From Thermoprotei archaeon (lineage in GTDB: Archaea; Thermoproteota; Thermoprotei; Gearchaeales; Gearchaeaceae): 64,000 bases of DNA. Under the pieces are notes generated by a model, which saw only the letters and a program-made list of their open reading frames with translations, was not told the origin of the DNA and did no database searches. A program made the position numbers and the translations under genes. The stretch is taken from positions 37,962 through 101,961 of the forward strand of contig JAFMCU010000005.1 in NCBI GenBank assembly GCA_017857595.1, written 5' to 3'. Below are positions 27,513 through 38,741 of this stretch, in pieces (the stretch's first letter is position 1; each line of letters opens with the position of its first letter).

Positions 27513-28466
27513 TTATTCTTCTACATCTCCTATTCCTCCCTCAAAAATTCTGAAAACAGTCTCACTTTCAGGGTGAATTGGAGAATCGAATATTTTAATG
27601 ATTCTTTGATTTTCTTTACCTTTTCTAAGCATTAATCTATATGTACATCCATGGGCTATTATGTGTCCACCAACCGGCTTATTTGGATTTCCAAAGAATA
27701 TATCAGGAGAAGCGACTATTTGATTTGTTACAACTATCGCAGCATTGTAAAGATTAGCTATTCTGTGCAAATCATGAATATGTTTATTTAATCTTTGTTG
27801 CCTTACAACCAAATTTTCTCTTCCTGGGTATTCACTTCTAAAATGACTAACTATGCTATCTACTATAACTAATCTCGCTCCAAATTTAGGCATTTTTTCC
27901 ATTAATTCTTCAACAATTAAAATTTGATGATCACTATTATAAGCTCTCGTATAATAAATCCTCTTTAATGTTTCATTCGGGTCAAGTTTCATGTTATTTG
28001 CAATTTGTATAATTCTTTCTGGTCTAAAAGTTCCTTCTGTGTCAATATATACAGCATTTGCCTCGAGACCTCCTTTATCCTTAGGCAATTGAACGTTTAC
28101 CGCTAATTGATGGCATAATTGTGTTTTACCTGTTCCAAATTCTCCTATTAATTCTGTTATCGCTTGTGTTTCTATACCACCGCCTAATATATTATCAAAA
28201 GCTTTGCTACCTGTTGTTATATATCCAACATTTTGTCTCTTTTTATAATATTCATCCGCTGTCATGAAGCCTATTCCTAAAAAGTTTCTTGCTTTTTCAG
28301 TTATTTCTAAAGCTTTATCGTAACTTAATCCGGTAGCATCACTTATTTCTTTAGCTGAAGCAAAAGCTAAGGCTTCTATCGTTAAATAACCTGCTTCTTT
28401 TAGTTTAGCTTCTGTAGCAGGTCCAATACCCTCAATATCTCTAAGCGAAATAGTTTTCTCTTTCAC
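27513..28466 (-). CDS. radA: DNA repair and recombination protein RadA
   Basis: HhH IEGIGPATEAKLKEAGYLTIEAL; GEFGTGKTQLCHQLAVNVQLP; GARLVIVDSIVSHFRSEYPGRENL. Confidence 0.97.
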   Translation of the reverse strand: MKEKTISLRDIEGIGPATEAKLKEAGYLTIEALAFASAKEISDATGLSYDKALEITEKARNFLGIGFMTADEYYKKRQNVGYITTGSKAFDNILGGGIETQAITELIGEFGTGKTQLCHQLAVNVQLPKDKGGLEANAVYIDTEGTFRPERIIQIANNMKLDPNETLKRIYYTRAYNSDHQILIVEELMEKMPKFGARLVIVDSIVSHFRSEYPGRENLVVRQQRLNKHIHDLHRIANLYNAAIVVTNQIVASPDIFFGNPNKPVGGHIIAHGCTYRLMLRKGKENQRIIKIFDSPIHPESETVFRIFEGGIGDVEE

Positions 28467-28557
28467 TCCAATTAGAATTAATTAAAAAAATATAAAAACT
28501 CTCCATCGATTGAAAATAAGAATATTTATAAATCACAGTGAAATATCATATGTTATC

Positions 28558-28824
28558 ATGACAGAAAAACAACAAGTAGCATCCACTACTTCACCTCTTA
28601 AAGTAATATATAGATGTGTTAATGATACAATTACAGTTTGTTTAAAAGATCACACTTTATTAAAGGGATTATTAATCATGGCTGATCCGAATATGAACCT
28701 TATAATGGATGAGGCTGAAGAGGTAAACGATAATGGAGAAACAAAAATTAAATATGGAAAAATTTTAGTTAGAGGTAATAATATTCTCTATATAATAATT
28801 TCTCCTCGTATACTGATCAGCTAA
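28558..28824 (+). CDS. Sm-like (LSm) RNA-binding protein
   Basis: VNDTITVCLKDHTLLKGLLIMADPNMNLIMDEAEEV...GKILVRGNNILYI; ATG at 28558 preferred over the longer ORF at 28510. Confidence 0.9.
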   Translation: MTEKQQVASTTSPLKVIYRCVNDTITVCLKDHTLLKGLLIMADPNMNLIMDEAEEVNDNGETKIKYGKILVRGNNILYIIISPRILIS

Positions 28825-28854
28825 ATATCATAAAAAACTTATGATTAAAGCACG

Positions 28855-29256
28855 CTATTCTTCTTCAATCTTTCCCTCAATTAAAATATAATTAGATAAA
28901 ATTTTATTCATTTCTTCCTTTATAGTTTTACTAAAATCGCTATAAATACACCACATGTTGAATCCTCTAATTTTTTGCGCTCCCACAAGGTAAGTTATTT
29001 CTCTACCAAATATTTCATTAGAAACAGGTTCGGCTTTAGTTAGCTTAAATATCTCATCAGGAGGTTCTTCTATAATGCCACATGGATAAGGAAAATTATC
29101 TTCTCTTGACCTGTAAATGTAAACAATATTGTTGTCAATAAATTCTAAATATACTTTTCTCTCTACAGAATCTATTTGGTAATGCAATACTTTTTGATTT
29201 TTAAAATCTATTAATTTTTTAAATTGCGACCAGTCTTCAATGTATACTTTTTTCAT
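28855..29256 (-). CDS. Uncharacterised protein
   Basis: 133 aa ORF in line with the downstream end of the DUF460 gene. Confidence 0.5.
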   Translation of the reverse strand: MKKVYIEDWSQFKKLIDFKNQKVLHYQIDSVERKVYLEFIDNNIVYIYRSREDNFPYPCGIIEEPPDEIFKLTKAEPVSNEIFGREITYLVGAQKIRGFNMWCIYSDFSKTIKEEMNKILSNYILIEGKIEEE

Positions 29257-29281
29257 CCTATCAATTTAAAAGTAATATTTC

Positions 29282-31234
29282 TTAAGCCTTTATATCCTTT
29301 AGCCCTTTAAGAAAGTTTATAATCCTTTCTTTCTCTTTCTTTTCTCTTTCAGCTATTTCATCTATGTATGCATATAATTTTTCCCTTATTTCTTCTGGAT
29401 TTAAGAATATTATATTTTCAACCTTAAAGTAATCGAAAACGTTTACATTTAGAATAAGTATGCCTTGATTTTTAAGAACTTCAATTACATTGTTAGGAAC
29501 TTCTGCTAAGGTTATAATTAGTTTAATTTTGAATAGTGTAAGTTTATTTAATATCTTATTGTCTAAATCATCAACCTTCTTTACGACGATCGTATCATTT
29601 GTTATATTATTTTGCTGAACATTTTCCAATCCATCTAATATCTCATACACTTCCAATTCTTTAGACTTTAGTTTTATTATATTTTGCACTATTTTTTTAA
29701 CCAAAAATTTTTCTTGCATAATTTCTTCTTCGCGTCTTTTAATTTCACCAATCAATTCGTCGATTCTTTTTTTTAGAGAAGATATTTCAAAATCCCTTTT
29801 TATTCTAATATAACTTTCACTTCTTAATTTTTCAACTTCTTCCTTAAGCTTTGAAATGATATTAGACTGATCAAGAATTTTTATTTCTTGTAATTTAATT
29901 GTCCTTTCTAATTCATTCAATTTTCTTTTTAAGCTTTCAATAACTTGTGGATCAAACTTATGTTTTGTTGTAATGTATATATCCTCTCTGTCTTCTTCCT
30001 TATTATCTTTTAAAATTATTTCTTCAACTGCTTCTTTTATCGTTTTATTTTCTACTATTACTTTTTCAAAAACTTTGTAAATTTCATTTTTATCTATCAG
30101 CAAGTCTTTTAGTTCATTTTTTATTTGAATTAATGTGGGGTAATATTTTTTGAATGCAAGATAAGCTGGAGCTAAAGCATCTCGCATATGAGGATTAATT
30201 CTTATATTGTGTATATCAAACATATCCAAATAAGTAGATACTAAATTCCTTTTTTCTTCTATCGATAAATCTTTGTTAGGTAAATAAAGCAAAGAACCAA
30301 ATTTAGTAGCTAATTTATTTACCATATTAGAAGGCTTACATTTATCTGAAGTTATAATAACAGGTTTACCTTTCTGAATAATATATTCGATTATTGAATT
30401 TAATCCAGCATATTTGAAGCTTTCTAAGGCTATTAAACTGCCATCAAGATCTAAAATAGCTAAACCTACCGTTATGCCAGGATCAACTGAGACTATTAAA
30501 GGTTTTGTCGAATGTTGTGTAATTTCACTAAATAGACTTGAACTCTTTATGACCGGTAAAACTTTAACTTGTATACCATATCCTTTATATGGCTTAATTA
30601 CCTTTCTAACAATATCCTTAGGAGAGTAAACAATAAAGATACCTCCTTCTTTGCTACTTTTACCATAAAAAAAGTCATATTTCATTCCATTGGAATTTAA
30701 TAAGCTTTTAATTTCATTTATTGTTTGTTGGATATTAGCATATATATTTCTTTTATATCTATCCATGCTCATACCTCCAGCAGAAGGTTCTAAAGCTTTA
30801 CATACTACAATAAATGTTTCATCTTCTTGCAGTTTAATAGGATAACCCAGGCCCATCGAAGCTAATTTAGCTGCCAAAATTGCAGTATCTAAGGGTTGGA
30901 GCTTTGAAGGTACTTCAAAACCATATTTTCTTGCTATTCCAACAAGTGTATCTACTGGTGATGCAGGGTTTCCTGTTATTTGGACAATTTTTGTCTTTGA
31001 AGGAAAATAGAGAAATAGTTTTTTAAGTTGTCTTTCATTTGTTGCAAGTTCAAATATATTATCCGTTGCTATTAAATCAACATTATATTTTCTAATTAAA
31101 AAGAAAATTTCTCGAAGATCAACATTAGTTTTTTTCAATATAATTTCTTCATTATATAAAATAGCTATAGAAAATGTTTTATAACTACTTGTAAAATTAG
31201 GCTCGATATCTAAACCTAGTATCGAACTTTTCAA
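29282..31234 (-). CDS. DUF460 (COG2433) predicted RNase H-like nuclease with coiled coil
   Basis: LGLDIEPN...SVDPGITVGLAILDLDG, HMRDALAPAYLAFKKY, long coiled coil C-terminal half. Confidence 0.85.
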   Translation of the reverse strand: MKSSILGLDIEPNFTSSYKTFSIAILYNEEIILKKTNVDLREIFFLIRKYNVDLIATDNIFELATNERQLKKLFLYFPSKTKIVQITGNPASPVDTLVGIARKYGFEVPSKLQPLDTAILAAKLASMGLGYPIKLQEDETFIVVCKALEPSAGGMSMDRYKRNIYANIQQTINEIKSLLNSNGMKYDFFYGKSSKEGGIFIVYSPKDIVRKVIKPYKGYGIQVKVLPVIKSSSLFSEITQHSTKPLIVSVDPGITVGLAILDLDGSLIALESFKYAGLNSIIEYIIQKGKPVIITSDKCKPSNMVNKLATKFGSLLYLPNKDLSIEEKRNLVSTYLDMFDIHNIRINPHMRDALAPAYLAFKKYYPTLIQIKNELKDLLIDKNEIYKVFEKVIVENKTIKEAVEEIILKDNKEEDREDIYITTKHKFDPQVIESLKRKLNELERTIKLQEIKILDQSNIISKLKEEVEKLRSESYIRIKRDFEISSLKKRIDELIGEIKRREEEIMQEKFLVKKIVQNIIKLKSKELEVYEILDGLENVQQNNITNDTIVVKKVDDLDNKILNKLTLFKIKLIITLAEVPNNVIEVLKNQGILILNVNVFDYFKVENIIFLNPEEIREKLYAYIDEIAEREKKEKERIINFLKGLKDIKA

Positions 31235-31254
31235 CTTATGCTATTAATTATTTT

Positions 31255-32133
31255 TCATTTATTTAACAATGACTTTAATAATATTGGTATTTCATCAGGT
31301 CTATCAGCGACTGGTATACCAACCTCTTTAAATTTTTCAACCTTACTTTTTGCGCTTCCCATACCCATAGATATTATAGCACCTGCATGCCCCATTCTTT
31401 TACCTTCAGGAGCTGATCTCCCTGCTACAAATGCAACAACAGGCTTTTTATTTTTCAAGCTATTGTAAAAATCTGAAAATCTCTCTTCCATATCTCCTCC
31501 AATTTCACCTACAAGGACTACAGCTGAGGTAGATTTGTCTTTTAAGAAATAATCATAGATTTCTATGAAATCGGTACCTATTATTGGATCACCTCCAATT
31601 CCAACAGCCGTGCTTATTCCTAGAGAATTTTTCAATAGTTTATAGGCAATTTCATATGTTAATGTTCCGCTTCTTGAAACTAAACCAATATTGCCTGCTT
31701 TGAACAGATGATTTGGCATTATACCTAACTTTGTGGATGGAGGAGTTATAATTCCAGGGCAATTAGGACCTATAACTAGGCAATTTTTTTGTTTAGCATA
31801 ATTTATGAATTGTATAGAATCATGTATTGGAACTCTTTCAGATATTATAACTATTAATTTTATACCTGAATCTATTGCTTCATATACAGCATCTGCAACG
31901 TATGGTGCAGGTACAAACATTAATGAAGAATTTATTTCTGGGAAAGCTTCAACAGCCTCATGCACAGTATTGAAAACAGGTACACCATGAACTTTTTCTC
32001 CTTTTTTACCTGGTGTGACTCCTGCTAATATTTGTGTACCATATTCTAGCATGAATTTTGTATGAAAGCTTCCCTGTTTCCCAGTTATACCCTGAATTAA
32101 TACTCTAGTATTGGAATTAACTATAATTCCCAT
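31255..32133 (-). CDS. sucD: Succinate-CoA ligase subunit alpha
   Basis: GITGKQGSFHTKFMLEYGT, GLVSRSGTLTYEIAY, GRSAPEGKRMGHAGAII. Confidence 0.96.
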   Translation of the reverse strand: MGIIVNSNTRVLIQGITGKQGSFHTKFMLEYGTQILAGVTPGKKGEKVHGVPVFNTVHEAVEAFPEINSSLMFVPAPYVADAVYEAIDSGIKLIVIISERVPIHDSIQFINYAKQKNCLVIGPNCPGIITPPSTKLGIMPNHLFKAGNIGLVSRSGTLTYEIAYKLLKNSLGISTAVGIGGDPIIGTDFIEIYDYFLKDKSTSAVVLVGEIGGDMEERFSDFYNSLKNKKPVVAFVAGRSAPEGKRMGHAGAIISMGMGSAKSKVEKFKEVGIPVADRPDEIPILLKSLLNK

Positions 32134-33252
32134 TTAATTTTTATAAACTAAATTTACTATCTCTTTAGCTGCAACTTCCATTTCATCAAACACGTCTATG
32201 TTGTATTCTTTCAACATTTTCTTACCCATTTCTTCGTTGGTTCCAATCATTCTAACTACTATGTTCTTGTTTACACCTTTATTTTTAATAGCTTTTATTA
32301 TACCGGCTGCTACTTCATCACATCTAGTAATTCCACCAAGTATGTTAATGAATATTCCCTTAATTCTATCTTGCTCAAGTAAAATTGATAAGGCATTGTA
32401 AACAATTTCAGCATCCGCTCCTCCACCAATATCTAAAAAATTAGCAGGTCTGCCCCCATAGTATTGGACTAAATCCATTGTTGTCATGGTAAGACCAGCT
32501 CCATTCCCAATGATACCAATATCTCCTTCTTGTTCAACATAACTAAAACCATATTTCCTAGCAATGTTTTCATAGTAAGAAAGTTCAGAAGAAATTCTAT
32601 TCTTAAATTTGTTCAATCTAAACAAGGCTGAATCGTCTATGACAATTTTAGCATCTATTGCAACCAATTCATCGTTATCTGTTAAGGCTAAAGGATTTAT
32701 CTCCACTAATTCGCATTCGTAATTTTTGAATGTGAAATATAAACCTTTTAATATTGAATTGATATTACTGATACTAAGAAAACTTTCAACCCTTCTTACC
32801 ATGTAATCCCTTACGCCTATGAATGGATCGATTTTAATTTTCATTATTTTATGAGGATCTTTTTTGGCTACTTCTTCAATATCTACCCCCCCTTCTTTTG
32901 ATGCTAATATTAAAGGAGATCTAGAATTTCTATCGACTATTATTGAAATATATAATTCTTTTTTTATCTGCGCAGCTTCTGCAAGAATTACACTGTTAAC
33001 TTTTTCACCTTTTATATTCATACCTAAGATATTCTTTACATGCATTTTCAATTCCTCTTCATTATTTGCAATTTTGACACCACCTGCTTTACCTCTTCCT
33101 CCTACCAACACTTGGGCTTTTACAACTATAGGAAATTTTAATAACTTATAATTATTCATTGCTTCATCGTAGTTTTTAGCTACAATCCACTTGTTTAATG
33201 GAATTTTTGCTTCATCAAAAAGGTCTCTTGCCTCATATTCATAAAGTTTCAT
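32134..33252 (-). CDS. sucC: Succinate-CoA ligase subunit beta
   Basis: MKLYEYEARDLFDEAKIPL, VKAQVLVGGRGKAGGVK, NGAGLTMTTMDLV, PANFLDIGGGA. Confidence 0.96.
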   Translation of the reverse strand: MKLYEYEARDLFDEAKIPLNKWIVAKNYDEAMNNYKLLKFPIVVKAQVLVGGRGKAGGVKIANNEEELKMHVKNILGMNIKGEKVNSVILAEAAQIKKELYISIIVDRNSRSPLILASKEGGVDIEEVAKKDPHKIMKIKIDPFIGVRDYMVRRVESFLSISNINSILKGLYFTFKNYECELVEINPLALTDNDELVAIDAKIVIDDSALFRLNKFKNRISSELSYYENIARKYGFSYVEQEGDIGIIGNGAGLTMTTMDLVQYYGGRPANFLDIGGGADAEIVYNALSILLEQDRIKGIFINILGGITRCDEVAAGIIKAIKNKGVNKNIVVRMIGTNEEMGKKMLKEYNIDVFDEMEVAAKEIVNLVYKN

Positions 33253-33289
33253 ATAAATTCAAATATGATAACTATTATTTAATGTAATC

Positions 33290-33946
33290 ATGTTAGTCAA
33301 ATTGGATTATCACATTCATTCGTATTATTCGTATGACTCATTAAATAGGCCTAGCGAAATATTAAGGGTGGCTAAATCAAAAGGAATAAATTGTTTATCT
33401 ATAACTGATCACAATACTATAAAAGGTTCAGTAGAGTTATTGAATATAAAAGGTGAATATGAAGATATCATAAAGATTATTGGAATAGAAATAAAAACTA
33501 ACTATGGTGATTTAATCGTGCTGGGATTAAATGAAAATATTAAGACTAAAGATATGTTTGAGATTTTAGATATATGTAAATTAAACGGATATGTATCAAT
33601 TTTGCCTCATCCTTTTCGAAATTCATTGATAAAAGTTGATTCTATGAAAGAAGTTTACAATCGAGTTGATTTGATCGAAGGATACAATGCAAGAACATCT
33701 ATGAAGTCAAATTTAAAAGCAATTCAATTAGCTAAAGAACTTGATAAGTCGTATACAGGTGGAAGCGATGCTCATCTATTAAATGAAATAGGTAATGCAA
33801 TTACATATGTTAAAGTTGATACAATCACAGTTGAGAACGTATTAAAATCGTTAAAAAATGGATTATGTTTTGGAAAATTTCTAAAACAGTCTAGTCAACT
33901 GAACAGAATTGCTACAATCGTAATACAATCAATTAAGAGGATTTGA
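33290..33946 (+). CDS. PHP-domain metal-dependent phosphoesterase
   Basis: DYHIHSYYSYDS, ITDHNTIKGS, GGSDAHLLNEIGNA. Confidence 0.88.
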   Translation: MLVKLDYHIHSYYSYDSLNRPSEILRVAKSKGINCLSITDHNTIKGSVELLNIKGEYEDIIKIIGIEIKTNYGDLIVLGLNENIKTKDMFEILDICKLNGYVSILPHPFRNSLIKVDSMKEVYNRVDLIEGYNARTSMKSNLKAIQLAKELDKSYTGGSDAHLLNEIGNAITYVKVDTITVENVLKSLKNGLCFGKFLKQSSQLNRIATIVIQSIKRI

Positions 33947-33990
33947 GGAAAAGTTAAAAAGGATTAATTAGATAGTATAATGAAGCTTTA

Positions 33991-35649
33991 TTGACAATGG
34001 GAAAAGGGCAATCGCCACAATCAAATTTAATAGGCGTATCTGTATCTGATTCTTTGTTAATTCTTTTCCAAGCTTTCATTACTAATATCGCAGCAATTGT
34101 TTATTTTATGATAGCAGCTAGAATTTTATCTGTGGAAAATGTAGGCATTTTATTATTTTCTAGTGTATTAATCAACTTAATTGTAACATTATTTTCCTTT
34201 TCTTTTAACTATACTTCTTCAAGATTTTTCGCTTTGTTTTCATTTACAAAAAACGATGCTAAATTATATAGTTTAACCAAGATAGTTCTCTTTGTTAATA
34301 TTATTGCTATTTTAGCTGGAACACCGTTAGGCCTTTTAATATCATATATATTTTTCCTTAATTCTATTCCTAATATTGCCTTTTTATTATCGCTTATGGT
34401 ATCTGTAGATGGTGTCATCAATTCGATAATTTATAACTTTTACGGTCTATTAGTTGGGCAATCTAATATTCAGAAAGCTGTTGTTGGGTATACAATGGCC
34501 AATGTTTTGAGATACGTATTATCTGTTTATGTAATTTTAGCTTATGGAAATATAGTTCAAGTCTTATTCAGTTGGATTATAGGAGACGCTATTGGATCAT
34601 TATATTTATTTATTTCATTAAGAAAATTCATTATTAATTCTAGCAGAATATCTTTAAACGATTTAAAATCGATGTTTAGATATACATTGCCCATCTACAT
34701 TTCTTCAATTCTAACATATCTTTATCTATATATCGATAGGTTTCAAGCATTTCTTTTATCTAATATTCAATCTTTTGCAATTTATGGTGCAGCTCTAACA
34801 GCAAGCATGATTTTTATAAATATATCACAAATGATTTCAAATGTATTGTTACCTAATTTCGTTAATGCATTTAAAAAAGGTTCAGAAGATTTTAAAGAAT
34901 TAATTTCAGGAATAACAAAGTTTTTAGATGTTTCTTTACTTCCTTTAATAATCATTGCGTCAATGATTTCACAACCTATTATAAGTTTATTCGCAGGACA
35001 AAATTTCTCTTCTGGTTGGATAACATTTTTTATTGTCTCTTTAACTTTTAGTTTTACTCTTCCAATATCTATTTTATATACGTTTTATCTAACTATCGGT
35101 AAAACAAAGATATTAATGGTAAGTACAATAACTTCAATCATAATAAGTTTAATTGTTACCTTAGTGTTGCATAATTATTTGGGTACATTTGGAATTTCGA
35201 TAGGTAGAAGTACATTGTTTATCTTAAACTTTATTCTTCTATCTTATCTAACAGCTAAAAAAGAAAGGCTAGATTATGGAATTTCGACACATTTAAAGGT
35301 AGTTATGGTATCATTGGCCTTCTTTTCACCTTTATCAATATTTTCTTTCTTTAATTTTTCAATAAGTTATTATTTTCTCTTACCCTTATGTTTCTTTTAT
35401 TTATTGCTTTACATTGCGTTATTAACAAGATTAAGATTTTTAGACAACAATGAATTAAAATTTATCACTTCTTCATTACCTATTTTCATTCAAATTATAA
35501 TCCATAAAGCGTATTATGTTACTCAATTAAATACTAAAAAATTAAAAAATAACATTAAAATACCTCTGCCAGCAACCGTTACTTATTCAGGATTTAAAAT
35601 TTATTCTGCTTTCTACAATCCCGACCTTATTAGAATTCGTTCTCAATGA
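33991..35649 (+). CDS. Wzx-type polysaccharide/oligosaccharide flippase
   Basis: 552 aa polytopic MOP-superfamily-like protein directly upstream of a Dpm1-like glycosyltransferase. Confidence 0.78.
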   Translation: MTMGKGQSPQSNLIGVSVSDSLLILFQAFITNIAAIVYFMIAARILSVENVGILLFSSVLINLIVTLFSFSFNYTSSRFFALFSFTKNDAKLYSLTKIVLFVNIIAILAGTPLGLLISYIFFLNSIPNIAFLLSLMVSVDGVINSIIYNFYGLLVGQSNIQKAVVGYTMANVLRYVLSVYVILAYGNIVQVLFSWIIGDAIGSLYLFISLRKFIINSSRISLNDLKSMFRYTLPIYISSILTYLYLYIDRFQAFLLSNIQSFAIYGAALTASMIFINISQMISNVLLPNFVNAFKKGSEDFKELISGITKFLDVSLLPLIIIASMISQPIISLFAGQNFSSGWITFFIVSLTFSFTLPISILYTFYLTIGKTKILMVSTITSIIISLIVTLVLHNYLGTFGISIGRSTLFILNFILLSYLTAKKERLDYGISTHLKVVMVSLAFFSPLSIFSFFNFSISYYFLLPLCFFYLLLYIALLTRLRFLDNNELKFITSSLPIFIQIIIHKAYYVTQLNTKKLKNNIKIPLPATVTYSGFKIYSAFYNPDLIRIRSQ

Positions 35650-36353
35650 ATGAAGATTTTTCAGTTATAATACCTACCTATAATGAAAGAGAAAATATAG
35701 GTACACTTATAAGTGAACTTCTTAAGATAAATTACATTAAAAAAATAATTATAGTAGATGATAACAGCAGTGATGGAACTAAAGAAATTATTAAAAGCTT
35801 TGAAAAATTTACGAATAAAATTATATTAATAGAAAGAAAATCTAAACTAGGAATAGGAAGTGCATACTTATTGGGTAGCAAATACGTAGATACGGATTTT
35901 TTTATAACAATGGATGGAGATTTGAGTCATAATCCAATCTTTATTGAAGTTATGAAAAATTTTGCAAAAAGGGCTCATATCGTTATAGGCAGTAGGCACA
36001 TTAAAGGTTCAAGAATTATTGGTTGGGGATTTTATAGATATTTTGTTCATAATTTAGCTAATTTTATCGCCAAATTATTTTTTTTGATGAATGTTAAAGA
36101 TTTAACATCTGGGTTTAGAGTTTATAACAAAAGGGCATTTGAAATTTTATCCAAGCATATAATAAGCAAGGGATTTGCATTTCAAGTTGAAATCTTATTA
36201 ATAGCTAAAAGATTAGGTTTCAAAATTTATGAATGTCCCATAGTCTTTGTTAATAGAAAAAAGGGTTCATCTAAGTTTAATATGAAGGAAGCATTAGAGT
36301 TTTTATTTGTGTTATTCAAGCATCTAAATTCTAAATTATTTCAGCCATCTTAA
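35646..36353 (+). CDS. Polyprenol-phosphate mannosyltransferase (Dpm1-like GT2)
   Basis: VIIPTYNERENIGTLI, IVDDNSSDGT, MDGDLSHNP, LTSGFRVYNKRA. Confidence 0.9.
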   Translation: MNEDFSVIIPTYNERENIGTLISELLKINYIKKIIIVDDNSSDGTKEIIKSFEKFTNKIILIERKSKLGIGSAYLLGSKYVDTDFFITMDGDLSHNPIFIEVMKNFAKRAHIVIGSRHIKGSRIIGWGFYRYFVHNLANFIAKLFFLMNVKDLTSGFRVYNKRAFEILSKHIISKGFAFQVEILLIAKRLGFKIYECPIVFVNRKKGSSKFNMKEALEFLFVLFKHLNSKLFQPS

Positions 36354-37398
36354 GAAGTTTTTCAGCTATGTTGGGAGTTATTTCAGTGTCTCCTAAAATC
36401 GTATATCGATCTTTTCTAATTTTATTAGCAATTGTTAAGGCTTTTATTAAATATTTCGCATCTATTCCCAACTCTTTTGAATTCACAGGAGCCTTTACCA
36501 TTTGAAGTGTATTTCGTATTTTTTTCCATTTTATTCCATGGAGTATTCCCATTATAATTGTTCCTATGCCGCATTGAATTCCATGTTGAGCCGGTTCAAA
36601 ACCTTCTTTTTCAGCAATTATATCTAGTGAATGGCTAAACAAATGTTCTGATCCACTTGCTGGCCTCGAACTTCCAGCAACAGCGATAGCTATTCCGCTT
36701 CCGATTAAAGCTTTCAATAAAATAGAAACCGATTTTTCAGTATACTTAGAAATTACTTCGATATTTTTCTCTACAATTCTAGCGCTCATTAGAGCCATTG
36801 ACGCAGCATATTCGCTATATTCTTCTCCTTTAAGTAAATGAGTTAGTCTCCAATCTTTTACTGCAGTAAATTTTGCTATAAGATCTCCTACACCTGCCGC
36901 TAAACTATATTTTAAACCTTTAATGATCAAATTCGTATCAGCGATTATAGCTAAAGGAGATTTTAAACCGAAGTCAATGTCATACTTTGATTTTAACTTC
37001 TGGGATATTATATATGAAATAGAAGGAGAAGAAATACCATCATGTGAAACATTCGTAGGTAAGCTAATGTATGGTTTGTTTGAATACCATGCAAGCAATT
37101 TTGCAGAATCTATTGATTTTCCTCCACCAACTCCAATTAAAATGTTAATTTTTTCCTCTTTTATCTTATGTGCCAAATCTTGCAAATTATTGATGACGTC
37201 ATTCAAATTTTCTATTGAATAATGAACTACTTCATGATTATATTTTTCAACTTCGTTCTTAATTACATCTAACGCTATTTCCTTTGTATATGAATTACCA
37301 GATATCAGTAGAGCTTTTACATTTCTTATTTTTAAATAATTAAAAACACTATCAATTTTCTTAACTATATTGGGCCCTGTAAGAACATATCTAGGCAA
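36331..37398 (-). CDS. egsA: sn-glycerol-1-phosphate dehydrogenase
   Basis: LPRYVLTGPNIV, GVGGGKSIDSAKLLAW, SLPTNVSHDGISSP, GSEHLFSHSLD, QHGIQCGIGT. Confidence 0.93.
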   Translation of the reverse strand: MPRYVLTGPNIVKKIDSVFNYLKIRNVKALLISGNSYTKEIALDVIKNEVEKYNHEVVHYSIENLNDVINNLQDLAHKIKEEKINILIGVGGGKSIDSAKLLAWYSNKPYISLPTNVSHDGISSPSISYIISQKLKSKYDIDFGLKSPLAIIADTNLIIKGLKYSLAAGVGDLIAKFTAVKDWRLTHLLKGEEYSEYAASMALMSARIVEKNIEVISKYTEKSVSILLKALIGSGIAIAVAGSSRPASGSEHLFSHSLDIIAEKEGFEPAQHGIQCGIGTIIMGILHGIKWKKIRNTLQMVKAPVNSKELGIDAKYLIKALTIANKIRKDRYTILGDTEITPNIAEKLLKMAEII

Positions 37399-37490
37399 TG
37401 TGATTTCATTAATTCCATTTGTTATGTTTTGGATGCTAATAAAAAAATACCTTGTGATAAGTTTATAAACATTAAAAATTTTCCTTTTTT

Positions 37491-38741
37491 ATGTCACGAA
37501 AGCTTATATACGTATTGCTAGATGGAGCTTCAGATGGGTTATCTTATTCTCCAACTTCTCTTGAATTAGCAAGCATGCCTAACTTGCAAGAAATAGCTAT
37601 TAAATCAAAGGCTGGATTAGTATATCCGATTGAAAAAGGTATAGCTCCTGAAAGTGATACAGCTGCACTTTCTTTATTAGGTTATGATCCACGAAAATAT
37701 AAAATTCCTAGAGGTATTTTAGAGGCTTTAGGATCAGGTATTAGGTGGAGCGATGGAGATCTTGCTTTGAGGTGTAATTTTGCTACAGCAAAAGGAAACA
37801 TTATTGTTGATAGAAGAGTAGGCAGGTCTCTAACGGATTTTGAAGCTAAAATATTGGAAAATGAAATAAACGAAAACGTTAAGTTATCAAATGGATATAA
37901 TTTCGCTTTCAGACATACGGTCGGTCATCGTGCTGTGCTAGTAATTTATAAAAAAGATAAATCTCTTGGAGATAACATTACAAATTTAGATCCTGGATAT
38001 GTAGTTAAGAACGGTGTTGTTCATGCAGTATCGAATGTTAAAAATGAAATCGAATTATGTAGAGCTCTTGATAACGAATCAGAAACAGCAGCAAAATTGG
38101 TTAATGAGTTTTATGAGAAAAGTAGAACTGTTCTGAAAAATAGCGAAGTAAACAAAAAAAGAAAACAAAAAGGATTGTTAGAAGCTAATATTATTCTAAC
38201 TCGCGATTCTGGGTCTAAATTGCCACAAATAGTTAATTTTAAAGATAAATTTGGACTTTTGCCTCTATGCATTGCAGACATGCCTGTAGAAATTGGTATA
38301 TCTAAAGTACTGAATATGAATCACATAAAAGCATCATATAAATCCATCTCCGAATTGTACAAAAATAAAGTCGATCTTTTAAAGAATAATCTAGAGAATT
38401 ATGATTTCTTTTTTGTTCATATAAAAGGCGCAGATGAATTTGCACATGATGGAAATTTGGAAGGAAAAGTTAAAGCTTTAGAAGAAATAGATGAGTATTT
38501 TTTTAAACCTTTTTTAACTAAAATAAATCTAGAAGAAGTAAGCATTTTAGTTTCAAGCGATCATTGTACACCTCCTAAACTTAAGTCTCATAGTGGAGAT
38601 GCTGTACCTTTCATTCTATATTCTCGCAATTTAACAAGTGATAAGATAAGCAAGTATTCAGAAAAGGAATGTGCAAGAGGTTCTTTAGGATTGATAGAGA
38701 AAGGTTACAATTTACTTAACAAAGTTTTCTCACTAATATAA
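37491..38741 (+). CDS. apgM: 2,3-bisphosphoglycerate-independent phosphoglycerate mutase
   Basis: VLLDGASDG, APESDTAALSLLGYDP, HIKGADEFAHDGN, SSDHCTPP...HSGDAVP. Confidence 0.93.
   Translation: MSRKLIYVLLDGASDGLSYSPTSLELASMPNLQEIAIKSKAGLVYPIEKGIAPESDTAALSLLGYDPRKYKIPRGILEALGSGIRWSDGDLALRCNFATAKGNIIVDRRVGRSLTDFEAKILENEINENVKLSNGYNFAFRHTVGHRAVLVIYKKDKSLGDNITNLDPGYVVKNGVVHAVSNVKNEIELCRALDNESETAAKLVNEFYEKSRTVLKNSEVNKKRKQKGLLEANIILTRDSGSKLPQIVNFKDKFGLLPLCIADMPVEIGISKVLNMNHIKASYKSISELYKNKVDLLKNNLENYDFFFVHIKGADEFAHDGNLEGKVKALEEIDEYFFKPFLTKINLEEVSILVSSDHCTPPKLKSHSGDAVPFILYSRNLTSDKISKYSEKECARGSLGLIEKGYNLLNKVFSLI

Noticed and set aside
37398-37440. Non-ATG (TTG) start of G1P dehydrogenase
   Set aside because: TTG starts are common in archaea; an upstream stop limits extension and the N terminus (LPRYVLTGPN) is normal.
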